Shown here: positions 11,436-22,169 of the stretch, piece by piece | Layout: the number at the start of each line of letters is the position of its first letter | How positions within the stretch are numbered: position 1 is the stretch's first letter | NCBI RefSeq assembly: GCF_000002995.4 | Contig: NW_025062479.1 | Span: 18,534,721-18,598,720 of the forward strand | DNA length: 64,000 bases | DNA from: Brugia malayi | Taxonomy: Eukaryota; Nematoda; Chromadorea; Rhabditida; Onchocercidae | Reading direction: 5' to 3' | Notes under the pieces: generated by a model | Seen by the model: only the letters and a program-made list of their open reading frames with translations | Told to the model about the DNA's origin: nothing | Databases searched by the model: none | Position numbers and translations under genes: made by a program

Positions 11436-12602
11436 TGTTTTCTTTCTCTACGTCGAATTCATCCTGCAATTTGCTTCATAATGGAATTACGGAGAGAAGA
11501 AAGTGGAGCTTGAAAGAAGGTGACATTCAGGGATGAGGACCTAAATGAAGAATCATTTAACTCAAAATTCATTAAAGCAATGAAAATCTTTTTCCCATTC
11601 GTGTTACTGAGTAGCTTAATGATCTTTATCACTCTTTGAATATTTTATACTCTTAATTAATAGAAGGGAGGCAAAAACAGGTCTTTTTATAATCAAATTA
11701 AAAAATCTGGCTCATTTTTACAATATTCAACTATCCAAATAAAATGACATTTAATATCATAAGCATAAAAGGAAACGCAAATTCTGCGAAAAGTAAAATG
11801 CATATATTTATTGGTAGACGGAAATATGCTTAATAATTTCTTTTTGTTAACTTAAAATACCTGTAATTGAGCGGATAAAAGGTGAACAAAGGAGTCCCTT
11901 CTCTCAATCATCTTACTATCTTTGATTCCCGAAACTCAGGCCTTTCTCCTTAATGAAAAGGGATCGTTAGCTGTTTTTTGATGTTTTATTTAGATTGTGC
12001 TTCTACAAGTTCATTTTATTATACTTTTTCAGACCTCTTTTCTAAATTTTTATTCTTCTTATTATTTTTTTTCTAAACTCTAAATTTCATGCGGAACAAC
12101 CTTGTCAAATTGAAATATCTATTTGCAAGCATATTTTCTGTGGCTGCTTTTGATACTTCTTCAAAGTACAATGAGCTCATTCTAAACGTAATATCTCAAT
12201 AAACGCTATATTTGCCTCTTCACAGAGCTAATTAACATGTGAGAGACGAAATTGTGGCGTGCATTATTTCATTAATAGAAAGTGTGATGCACTGAATGTA
12301 TTATGATCAGTTTTGATATTGTTGGCTGATGGACTTCCTTTGTAATCATAATTAGAATGAACATAAGGCGAAGAATGGGCTATCTTAACTCCATCCGATA
12401 AGAGAGCCGTACTGAAAGATCAGATTTAAGAAGTTTTCAAATCGTCAAAAAGAAGAAAAACTGTGAATAGAAACAAAACTTTTGTTTGACAAGTCTTTAA
12501 CCTCCATTTCACTGTTTAGTATACCTAAAGATTTTCTTAGTACTGGGAAACTTCATAATTCGAGGACTGTGGTCGTCGTTCGGTAACTTGGTAACTTGGC
12601 GA

Positions 12603-12638
12603 GCACGTTCCGCGAAACTAGTCTTTCGCGGAACGTGC
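12603..12638. repeat. Perfect 15-bp inverted repeat (hairpin), with a dispersed half-copy at 12866-12879
   Basis: GCACGTTCCGCGAAA is followed by a six-base loop CTAGTC and then its exact reverse complement. It is GC-rich in an AT-rich setting. The 14-mer TTCCGCGAAACTAG of the left arm plus loop recurs at 12866-12879, 258 bp away, and a short direct repeat GGTAACTT lies just 5'. It looks like a foldback or MITE-like remnant, or a transcribed stem-loop. Confidence 0.85.
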
Positions 12639-13390
12639 CCATCATTGTTATGTGTGGAATCCTGATATTGCTACTACTCGGGTGAGCATTTCCACATTTG
12701 ATAGACATCTCCATTATTGGTGTGAATGAACTGAGAATGTCTTGAGTATGCCGCCCTAAAAGATTGTATTGCGCTAATGATGCCAGTTAAAACATTTTTG
12801 GTGCGGAATCGAATTCTGTCCGATTCCTGGTTTGAGATGCTGATTGATAGAATTCGGCAGACACTTTCCGCGAAACTAGACAGATCTGTATATAGGAATG
12901 AATATTTCGAAGTAAACTAAATCATTTTCTCTGCCTCAAGAAACATATTTTGCTTTGCTAGATTTTATAAAATTTCCAATGTTTTCAGTAACATAGGATG
13001 AAGATAAGGAAGCCAAAATTAAATAGGAAAATTAGTGATGTATGATTTGGTTGTAACGTGCCAGTTTTTTTTTTTTTGTTGTTACTTTTATATCTTTTCT
13101 ATAAAGTTTTATTATCACAATCAAGTTCATATACTTTACAAATGTGTCTTAAAGGTTGTGCATACTTCGTACTTTTTATATTGTACAGTGAGTAAAGATA
13201 CAAGTCCCTCGTTTTGTAGCAATATTATATATCATTCCCGGTAAATTCGACATTTTATGTAGCAGTTATCATTCCCATCATCTTGTTTGTAATATTAGTA
13301 AATAATAAGTGCTAACATGTTCATGTTCAGTTTGAAAGCTAGGATTCTCAAATCAATTTTTGGTAATCTCTTATTTATCTATATTTTCAG

Positions 13391-13621
13391 TTTGTTGAGC
13401 ATTTCAATCGATTTAATGCATTAGTATTTCAACAAATTACCGCTATATTAGTATATGAACACTACACACTACTTTTCCGTGCGGGCCGTTATGCACCAAC
13501 TGGACCGGATAAACTATGATTCAGTACCAGTGATAGTGAAGTATCTTCATCAGTTAGTGACAAATTTGTTAAGATACGTCAGCGTAAAAGCGAAAAAAAA
13601 AAAAACGATGGGAAGCCAAAT
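13391..13621 (+). pseudogene. Coding-like segment interrupted by TGA, identity unknown
   Basis: After a TATTTTCAG acceptor the frame is open for 41 codons (begins FVEHFNRFNALVF, later YAPTGPDKL), meets TGA at 13516-13518, and stays open and polar for 34 more codons (SEVSSSVSDKF, then KIRQRKSEKKK) to a GTTAGT donor. Both halves look protein-like in the same frame, which suggests either a disabled exon or a gene end followed by chance. It lies just upstream of the DNAJC16-like exons and may belong to that locus, but I cannot align it. Confidence 0.3.
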
Positions 13622-13749
13622 GTTAGTTTTTATATGTCTATTATTTTTGATCATTTTTTATGATTCCTTTTATTTTTTTTTTTTTCACAAGCTATATTCG
13701 GTGCAAAAATATAGAAACAATCGTCGATGTTTCTTATTTACTGTTGTAG

Positions 13750-16045
13750 AATGTGCAAAATCAAATGTTAGCTTTGTATGTAAAACATACGAAAGCCTTC
13801 TGATGAGTTCACATGCATATTATTCGATATCTTTTTCTGTTAATCAGGACAAGAAATCTAGTGTAGACAAATTTAAAGAAGTGTTAGGATTTCGGTATGG
13901 ATTTGACAATCTGTGTGGCTTTTGCAAAGCTAGTGGTGTATTCGAGCTATCCTTTAGGTAAATGATTATCCTTTGTACAGAAGTCGGGCACATCGCAAAT
14001 TATTTTGTACACTTGTAATATTCATTTGATGATATTGTAAGGTGAACACTAATCATCTCTCGGTCGTTTAGAGTAGAACTGTAGTATTTGAGTTAAACGG
14101 AGGAAAATTATCATGTTGCTGCAGCTCTGTTCTCTATATCTCCAGTTCAGGAAAATCGAATATTAATGCTTAGTTTTCTTCAAAGATAAAAAATTAGAAG
14201 CTCGGACTGTAAATTTTTTCTGCTCATAATTATGTAGTAAGTCATCTATCGCTTAATTAAAACAAAAGCATTGAACGCATTTCTTGTTCATTTTTTATAG
14301 CATCGAATCTTTTGGATATAAATTTTCTGCGATGGGTTCTGGATTTTTGAGCTCACACTTCTCTCAACAGTCAGTTCTTAAACTTCCAGCCATTATTGCT
14401 ATAATTGATGCATCGATGAATATGAAAAGGTAAAATTAGAGTGATGAGAATTTGTGCTAGAAAATTGAAATGATTGTGAACTCAAGTTGAAATTGGTAGT
14501 AACAGCGATAGTTTTTAATCAGTGATTCTAGGTTATTTTTAAAATTATATTTTAAGACTAATAGATTTGCAGAGGATCTTTTGTGGAGCTCAGTTGGTTG
14601 AACTCCTCGTCTTTCAGTTGTTCATATTTTTGACAAAAAGATGGGAAGAAATTATGTGAGAAAAAAGTGTCAGTATTGGCTCATCATGCTCTCAGAACAG
14701 GATTTTGAGATCTCATTACTCTAGGCTTGAGTAATTGTGAAATTAACATTTTTTGAGATTTGTTACTTATGCACTGTGCATTTCTCAATTTTTTCAGCTC
14801 ATTAGGGAAAGATTTGAAGCAAATTGGTATGAAATTTTTACACTCCTAATCTACTACAAGTGATGACAAAAAGGTATAACGGTGGCTTACTGTAGCCGAT
14901 CTTCGGAAGATCATGTATGTTCTTTTTTTTTTTTTTTTGAATGTGGATAATTTTGTTTTATTTGAATATTATTTGAAATCAGTATTTAGAACCTTCTCAT
15001 TGTCACTGTGCTGTAGTCATGTGGAGGAAAATTTCCAATAAATTGTGTCTTCATTGTCTTCAAATATCGAACATAAATTCTTTTTTGACTTTGAATAAAA
15101 ACAAAATATTTACTCCAAAATGTAGATTCTCGCTTTTATTTTGTTTGTCTTTAAAATGTTTAGATTCATGAAATACCATTCTGTGGGGAAGTAAGTCAAC
15201 AAATTTTTTTCGAAGTGATGAAGGAATAAGAAAGTGAAATAATTTTTTAGAAACTTCGATTTTATTTTTTTTAGAAACTTCAGAGCCCATCAGATCTTTT
15301 AGATGGATATGCTTAAATTGTTGCGCTTGGAATTGCAGTTATTGATTCACTTCTGCCTGTTAATTTTTTTTTTTTTTGATATGCTGAGCAAATTTTGTCT
15401 CTTACACTACGATACAATTGTATCTTGAATATACGGTTGCAATACAACTGTTTTTGTTATTGAATTTTCAACTTTAAAAGCAACCCTATATTCAAGACAC
15501 AATACAAAGTTTGAGCGCTCCATAGTTTGTGCAGATAAAGATAGTATCGAGATCATGTATCACTTAATCAAACAATTTGATTCGAATTAAAATTAAGTAT
15601 TCATGTCTCTTTTTTTTAGCTAGTTTGAACGATACGTTAATTGAAGTGCATTTTGCATGTCGAATAACTCAAACCGCTTTGATAAAATTTGCTGACCACG
15701 CAAATAACAAGATATTTGGTGATCTTAAATTTGACTTTTTTTTTTTGTTTTTATTACATTAACTGAAAATTACAAGAAGACATTACCGTTTTATTTGTTT
15801 GTCTTCATTTTTTTTCATTTCAGTTTATTTTCATAAATTCAATTTTTTTTATAAGTTCAATTTCAAATTCTTTTTTACAGACCCAAATTGGAATGTTTTC
15901 GGGACGATCAATGAATCCACTTTTAGATTCACGATCTTTGCCCTCTGATCTTTCTATGTGTCTTTGGTACATTCCGATGCATTTGATAATACTCTGCGTG
16001 AAAATTTCTTTGATTCACATCAAAGAGTTTATTAATTAGACAGTA
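13750..16045 (+). pseudogene. DNAJC16-like (J-protein with thioredoxin fold) gene remnant
   Basis: Exon-like blocks 13750-13957, 14301-14429, 15624 to about 15725 and 15881 to about 16045 join in phase for the first three. The first two read like the thioredoxin-fold region of DNAJC16/dnj-8: a CGFC dithiol motif, then SIESFGYKFSAMGSGFL and LKLPAIIAIID, matching in order the CxxC segment and the following strands of that family. The fourth block aligns only in pieces (FRFTIFAL, then VSLVHSDAF) across an in-frame TGA at 15946-15948, and no intact J domain (HPD motif) or C-terminal membrane region was found. DNAJC16 is an ER membrane co-chaperone of about 780 residues, so what is here is fragmentary. 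It may be a pseudogene, or a gene I have mis-spliced. Confidence 0.4.
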
Positions 16046-17797
16046 AATCTGGTAATTCGTTTAAGCTTTTTCTTGCTTCATGGAAAATTTGCTGTAAGAG
16101 AAATTTGGAAAAGTTTTTCTTTGTTCAAATAGAATGGTTTTTTAATGTTGATGAATTCTATTTTGAATATAAAAAAAATGAAGATGGAGGTTCTTCGTAA
16201 GATAGCTGACATATGCATTGAACATACGAATGGCGGTAATGTTCGAATGCTTTGTTGGAAACATTGATGATGATTTCTAGTGGAGCACCTCAGCGAAGTG
16301 TAAATAAAGATTATGGCTGAAGATTTATTTGAGGCAAATGAAGTCCGTGACTCAGTGGAATTCTCAGTTTATTAGAAAATTGGAAGTTACAGCTATTAGG
16401 GCAATTAGAGAATTCCAGATCTTCTCGGGATAACTTTACTAAAAACAATATTTATCGGAAAAATAATACAATTGAAGTGAATCCTTAATTTGAGGTCTTA
16501 AGAATCTTACTAATGATTTTCAATTTTTCGAAATGTGTTTAATAAAGAGAGCAGGGTTTTTTTTTTTTTTTTCAGGTCATAAAGTAGTCATTTTTATTGC
16601 AAATTTTAGAGCCTTTTGATCTTCAAATTTAATATTTATTTGAAAAGTTTGAACTATAGTTTTTATTTGAAATGACGAAATCACTTCTTCTTGAAGTGAA
16701 GAAAAAAATTACATTCAGAACTGATATTTAATTTCTTTTCGTACCAACTTATTGTTAGCATTTTGATTCAAAACTTATATATAGTTGTGCATTAATTTTT
16801 CCTTTTTTTTAAAGGAATTTTATACTTGTCAGTTTCTGATTGTCACTTTTTTATTCAGAAATATGCTGATTGGATGCATGAAGAACCATCTTCATGTTTT
16901 AATTTTATTCGGAATTTTTCTTAATGTCGTATGTTTCATTTTCAAATTTCCTGCTTATTGCGAAATAAAAAAAAAAAAAAAAAAAAAAAAAAAACAGGGG
17001 ACAAGTAATTCTGTTCTCTAACTCGTATTCGCCATTTTTTACCTATTCATTTTTTCTTTTTCCTTACATATATGCCGCAGTTACTGAAAAACGATTAACT
17101 GCCTACATGGTAGAAGATAGGAAATTTGAGCGATGATTCAAAGCATAATTTAACGACAGTTGTACTAGATTATTGTGCGAAAGTTGAAGGCGATTCTAGA
17201 TATTATATAAGCCTTAAGGGATTACCAAATCTTGAGATGTGAGTCAAATGGTAATTTTAAAGATTAATAGTTGCAGGCTTCTAAGTTCTGTTCGTTTTTT
17301 GCAGTCTTAATAAATATTATATGTTTAAATTAGTAGCAAAGAATTCCTAAAATTTGGTAGTATGCTGTGCAGAAATTGTTGCTGCTTTATCAGTCTCAGG
17401 AGTGTAATATAAATTAGAGGTCATTCGGAGTTCCTTGAATTTTAATTTCTTTGCAACAACACAATTGTCACGCTATCAGTTCGATGAAATCAAAGAAATT
17501 TACATTGTGCAGTTTTTTGGATAACCTTGTTAAATATATGTAATGCACGTTCATTCTAAATATTTGTATTCTATTGCAGAAATGAATTTAAGAATTCATA
17601 CCGGAGGAATTGTTTTGAAAAAAAAAAAATAACTTTGATGCATTACAGAATAATTTTGGTGTGTATTGACTTCTTTTATTATTCGTACTATTTCATTAGG
17701 AATATAAAATAAAATTACTAGGTTACCCGTGATTTTCTGGATAATCTATTTTTCATTTTTTCAGAATTTAATGTGTTATATTCGGATATAGGTTTTT
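16046..17797. other. Non-coding stretch with scattered coding-like frames
   Basis: Short open segments at about 16860-16960 (hydrophobic) and 17130-17240 (plus) may be further remnants of the DNAJC16-like locus. None has matching splice sites. Contains a 28-A run. Confidence 0.35.
16967..16994. repeat. Poly(A) run of 28
   Basis: An uninterrupted A tract. No target-site duplication or upstream retroelement was recognised, so I read it as simple sequence. Confidence 0.85.
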
Positions 17798-18601
17798 ATG
17801 GATCTGTGCTCATCGAAGGGCTATATGGGTACGGGACACAAAGCGCTGTTCGTATGGCTGTTGCTTTTGCTTGCTCTTGTCTTTCTAGTTGTTTATTTAG
17901 TTAGTTATTCATTATTTCACTACATTTAAATAATTTTAGAGAGTTATTCAGGATTCTGTTTTAAAGTGAATTAGAATTTTTCAGGATGGTGGTCTGGATG
18001 GCGAGCCCTCGATATTTTTTGTGATTTTAGGATTTTTTGACATCCTCTTTTTGTCTGCTGCAGTGGTCAGAATAATGCGCCACTACCAGATTTGTGGTAT
18101 AGGACGAAGACAATACGATATGAATGCACCGTATCAGATGACAACATACATTTATCCTCTGGAAAAACGAGCTTCTGCTGTCGTATTTGGTAATTTTACA
18201 ATTTTCAAAAAAGATTTGCAGCTTTGCGAAGTTTTCTAAATCAGCAAAAAATGTATTGTGCGATTGTTTCATGTAATAACTTATAGCTTCAAGATTATGG
18301 CCTATTTTGTCTTAATTATTTACCAAGATTTTTAAAATCGAGATAAGAATTTGTTTTAAAGTACATAGAAAAAAAAAACCATGGAATATTCTTATAAGAA
18401 CACATTTTTTTTTCAGCATTACTGGTCTTCAAAATTATTTTCGAAGTACTGCTCTATATTCGATTAAAATTTGGTATGATCCAAGTGTTCTGGCTAGCAG
18501 TGCCATTTTGGTTATTTTTGATCATTTTGATCATCGAACTAACTTTTCGCTTATTCAGTATACATAATAGACCAGCAATAAAATTAAGACAACATAATTA
18601 A
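17798..18601 (+). CDS. TMEM60: TMEM60 orthologue, four-segment membrane protein
   Basis: Three exons, 17798-17899, 17985-18189 and 18417-18601, joined in phases 0 and 1; 163 residues. Layout matches TMEM60: a first membrane segment (KALFVWLLLLLALVFLVVYL), a short loop beginning DGGLDGEP, a second segment (FFVILGFFDILFLSAAVV), a hydrophilic loop of about 40 residues, then a KR-led third segment ending FKIIFEVLLYIRL and a fourth (FWLAVPFWLFLIILIIEL), with a short basic tail RPAIKLRQHN. TMEM60, TMEM185 and TMEM203 are related small membrane proteins; the single unit of four segments, the size and the position of the acidic residue after segment 1 favour TMEM60 (human about 133 residues; extra length is in the loop and tail). 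Exon 1 uses a GTTAGT donor. No biochemical role is established to my knowledge. Confidence 0.75.
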
Positions 18602-19890
18602 TTTCCCAATTCATTTTAATTATGGACTAGGATTTGCTTAGTTTTTTTAAACTAGTTTAGCAATGTACATCTAATAAGAATTTTTTAAAACTGACCTTCT
18701 TTTGTCGCTTGCCAAAAAGACATTGAAATATATTCTGGCTGTTAAAACCTATGGCGACATTACATCTATGTTTTTTTTTTTTCTGTTCACTTCATTTTGT
18801 TTACAACGGAACTAAATTTGTATGTTATTTATTAGTCACTGTGTCGTCAATGTTTATTTAGTAGCTTGTAACGTATTTTTGTTTTTGTTTTCTTATTTAC
18901 AAACAGCATATTAATAAGGCAAAATGTCTTACCAACGTGCTATTCTGAGAAAGGCTAATTTTATCATATTAACCGAGCATTTCTTCTTTTAATTCATTTG
19001 ATTTGATATTATATGTCTACAATTTGCTATGTGTCGGATTGTTCGCAATTAAGCATTTTTTTTCACGTTTTTGGATCGAGCCAGTATGAGACTCTTTATT
19101 CCAATAAATGATATTGATGAAGAAAATGTATTTGTTATGGTTTTTTTTATCAACCCTTAAATCTAGAGTAGATGAAAGAATTCATTTTTGTAGAAGTTCC
19201 TTCTTTTTCAAAGCATTAGTTATAAGAATCAATTGCTTCTTTTGTAAGCTTACGAAGAAGTTATAGCTGAAATCTTTAAAATTTTGCTGTATAAAATTCT
19301 TCAGTTCTTTTTTCTAAAGTAGGATTGTACGTGTTACTGAATGCTAAGAAGTTGAGAAAGGAAAGCCGAGAAAATTTATTGAAGGCTAAGCAATACTCAT
19401 TTATAGGCGAATACAACACGAGAAGAAAACGAGGTTGGACAAAATGATATATTACCTTTTTTTTTTGTTGATGTGGCCCAAGGACCAAATCTTGTGATAA
19501 TGAACTTGGACAAACATATGAATACATGAACAATTTTCTTTTTAAGTGCAGCTGCAAGTATAATTATTTCTCAAAAATTTCCCTCATAAATAGAACTAAA
19601 CCAAGCTTTTCCTTCTAGTTAAGCTTCGAAGAATGAGTTATACCCCTACTATTGCCGTCAGGACTGCTTAGCTTCCGCCCCATTTTCTGCAGCGCAAAGC
19701 TTAATTTCATCCTATTTCTTATTTCGTATTCTGCTATATAAGCAATCATCTCTGAAGAAGTGAAGAAAAGCTGTCAAAAGCAAACCACTTCAAATAAACC
19801 TCTAGCTTTGCTCCCTTAATTGTCATCCACTTCGTTTCCTTTTGGAGAATTCCTGAAGCATTCCTACAATCATCAGCATCATTGATTGAT
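18602..19890. other. Intergenic, probable promoter of the SnoaL-like gene at its end
   Basis: No gene seen. A TATATAA-like sequence lies near 19735, about 155 bp before the next ATG, and AATAAA at 19103-19108 is a candidate 3' signal for TMEM60, though 500 bp away. Confidence 0.35.
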
Positions 19891-21541
19891 ATGAGTGGTA
19901 TGTAGTAATTTAATTTTGATTAGTTTTCCTTTTATTTACAATGAACTTCTTTCGTGATATACCGCTCAGTTCTATCATTCTCAACAATCTGAACCCGGGT
20001 AATGGAGTTTTCTGTTTGCTTCTTATGGCATTTTTATTATGGCACTTTTACCCATTTTTTTAACTATCAGGTTAGAAAATATCTGAAACATTAGTTTCAA
20101 TTTAAAGCAGATATCATTAAACACCATATTACTTCCCTTCCCTCATCATATCCCTTAGACATTTTGAAATTACCTAAGATTTCAAGTATTTAAGCAGTAC
20201 ACTTTTTTATTACATTAGCATTTCTTACCAAGACTGCCCTTCCTACTAAATTTTGATACGAATGAATCAGTGAACAATTAATTAAAATGGGAAATTAAAC
20301 TCAATCAAAATAAACTGTAACATTTCCTACTGATACATAACATTTTTGGTTTTTGCTGTGTAAATACCTCTTATATCTTTAAGCATTAACAATTAAATAG
20401 AATAAAAATTTAAGATCATGAAGTTTTTTAGAGAATGCAATTTGTTTTCCATGCAACAGAATAGCATACAGTCAAGACTGGAGTCATGGCTACTATTTGC
20501 ACGAGCCTATCAATCATTATTATAAATTATATGGGACAACTTTCTCTTTTTTAAATCATCACATTATTCAAAACGCTACTTAAATTGCAGTCCTATTCCA
20601 AGAAATCAAGTCACGTCAGGCGGAATTCATGAAAGCATTCAATTCAGGTGATGCAGCAGGTGCTGCTGCATTGTACGACCCGGAGGGCTACTTCATGCCC
20701 AATGGCATTGATCCCGTTAAGGGACGAGCAGGTACTTTATTTAAATCGATCCGGAAGAGTCGAATTTCAAATATATGGAAGTGAAAACATTTGAGAAAGA
20801 ATTTCGACTGACTCCGAAGATTTTACATTTAATAAAGTTACTTGTTGACAGAAAATTTGATTTGTGGCTGTGGAATCGTTCTTTCTACTTTTGCAATGGA
20901 ATCACGGAGAGACTAATAGACTTTTCGTTGAAGCGTCTTCGAACATTTTTGCAGAAGTTGTAAAAGTTAATAATGTTGGGGTATCATTGAGAAAAAATAT
21001 GTGACCAAGTTTTGTTAGAATAACGTTTATTTTGAATTTCAGGAATTGAATTGTATTACAAGCAGGATATGTCGGAAGGTGTTAAAAGTTGCCAGGTGAA
21101 TTATTTAATGCATTTTTCAAATAGATTCATGAGTTTTCCAATCTGGAATCAATCGAATTTCATTTAAAGCATATAAGAAATTCGAAAAATGATAATGTAA
21201 AAGAGAAAGTGATTTTGTTCTGTTAACAAAATAAAATGTGGAAGCACATACATAGGAATAGCAAATCCTTAAAAGTTAACGGAATTTTAAGACTGCAAAA
21301 TTTCAGAATAACGTTTCCTAAGCCCCATAGTTTTCCAGTTTCACTCTTTTCTTAAAATTTCCAGATAATAACAGAAGAAGTAAATGGTGCTGGTGACTGG
21401 GCTTTTGAACGTGGAAGTTACCATCTAAATGGTACACGTGGACCAGAATCGGGTGCCTACTTGCAAATTTGGAAGAAAGTAAACGGGAAATGGCTTATTC
21501 ATAATGACTGTTTTAATGTCATCAAACCAGCACAGAAATAA
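19891..21541 (+). CDS. SnoaL/DUF4440-type NTF2-like protein
   Basis: Four exons: 19891-19897 (ATGAGTG only), 20591-20731, 21043-21095, 21365-21541; phases agree throughout; 125 residues. It reads as a single NTF2-like alpha+beta cone. The N-terminal helix is IKSRQAEFMKAFNSGDAAGA, followed by ALYDPEGYFMPNG, the usual helix and first strand of SnoaL-like/DUF4440 proteins. The middle has GIELYYKQDMSEGVKSC, and the C-terminal strands include GDWAFERGSY and YLQIWKKVNGKWLIHNDCFN, the W-x-x-x-x-G-x-W pattern of this fold. Length is typical for a one-domain member. The family includes small-molecule isomerases, the CaMKII association domain and uncharacterised nematode proteins, so substrate and role cannot be read from sequence. 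No signal peptide, so probably cytosolic. The 7-nt first coding exon depends on a GTATGT donor and fits in phase. Confidence 0.85.
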
Positions 21542-21618
21542 CCACAGGCGTAAAAAAAAAAAAAAAATTTTCTCTTTAATAACACAATTAATTTAATTAT
21601 TTTTTAAATATTACTAGA

Positions 21619-21624
21619 AATAAA
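21619..21624 (+). terminator. Poly(A) signal of the SnoaL-like gene
   Basis: AATAAA 78 nt after the stop codon, the expected distance for a nematode 3' UTR. Confidence 0.5.
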
Positions 21625-21905
21625 ACAAGATTTTAGCGATTACTATTATTCATTGAATAATTTATAAATCTCACAGTAGTATTATCTACCATATAATATA
21701 CTTTATAATATCAGTGCAGTACATGTTTCGTCTATCAGCAAATAAATGTTTGTATATGCTCAAAAAAATGGCTTCCCTAGTCCTTTATCTCATCTTTTTT
21801 TTATCTGTGATAAAGATGAAAGTTCTAAATTGACTATCAATAGTTATGCCAGTTTTAAAGTTTGAAAGCCCAATGATCAGTGAATATTTAATATTGCAAG
21901 GCATT

Positions 21906-22166
21906 CTAAAAGTATGATGTGACGAAATTTAATTGCACTATTTTAACAGTAACGCATTTCAAAGCAATCAGCTCAGAAAACTGTTTCTGGTGAGCAGTTG
22001 ATTCAATTTCATCACCTTTAACTTTTAAGGCATGAATCTTGAATGTTAGGAATTTAATGTCATTATTCATTAAAACGAAATGTTTTGTTTCTCTGCCATT
22101 TTCGTCCGCAGAACTAATCAGTAACAAAAAAAAGCACCTAATAATCCTTACTGCAAAGAAAATCAT
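21906..22166 (-). CDS. Possible small secreted protein (86 aa)
   Basis: A single open frame from a true ATG. The first 20 residues form a signal-peptide-like segment (MIFFAVRIIRCFFLLLISSA) followed by a polar, partly helical stretch (ENGRETKHF, then GDEIESTAHQKQFSEL) with only one cysteine after the leader. No introns, no acceptor immediately upstream, no recognised family. It faces the SnoaL-like gene tail to tail. It may be chance in AT-rich DNA. Confidence 0.25.
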   Translation of the reverse strand: MIFFAVRIIRCFFLLLISSADENGRETKHFVLMNNDIKFLTFKIHALKVKGDEIESTAHQKQFSELIALKCVTVKIVQLNFVTSYF

Positions 22167-22169
22167 GAA

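Noticed and set aside
16967..16994. Poly(A) tail of a retroposed gene
   Set aside because: No intronless gene copy precedes it and no target-site duplication was seen.
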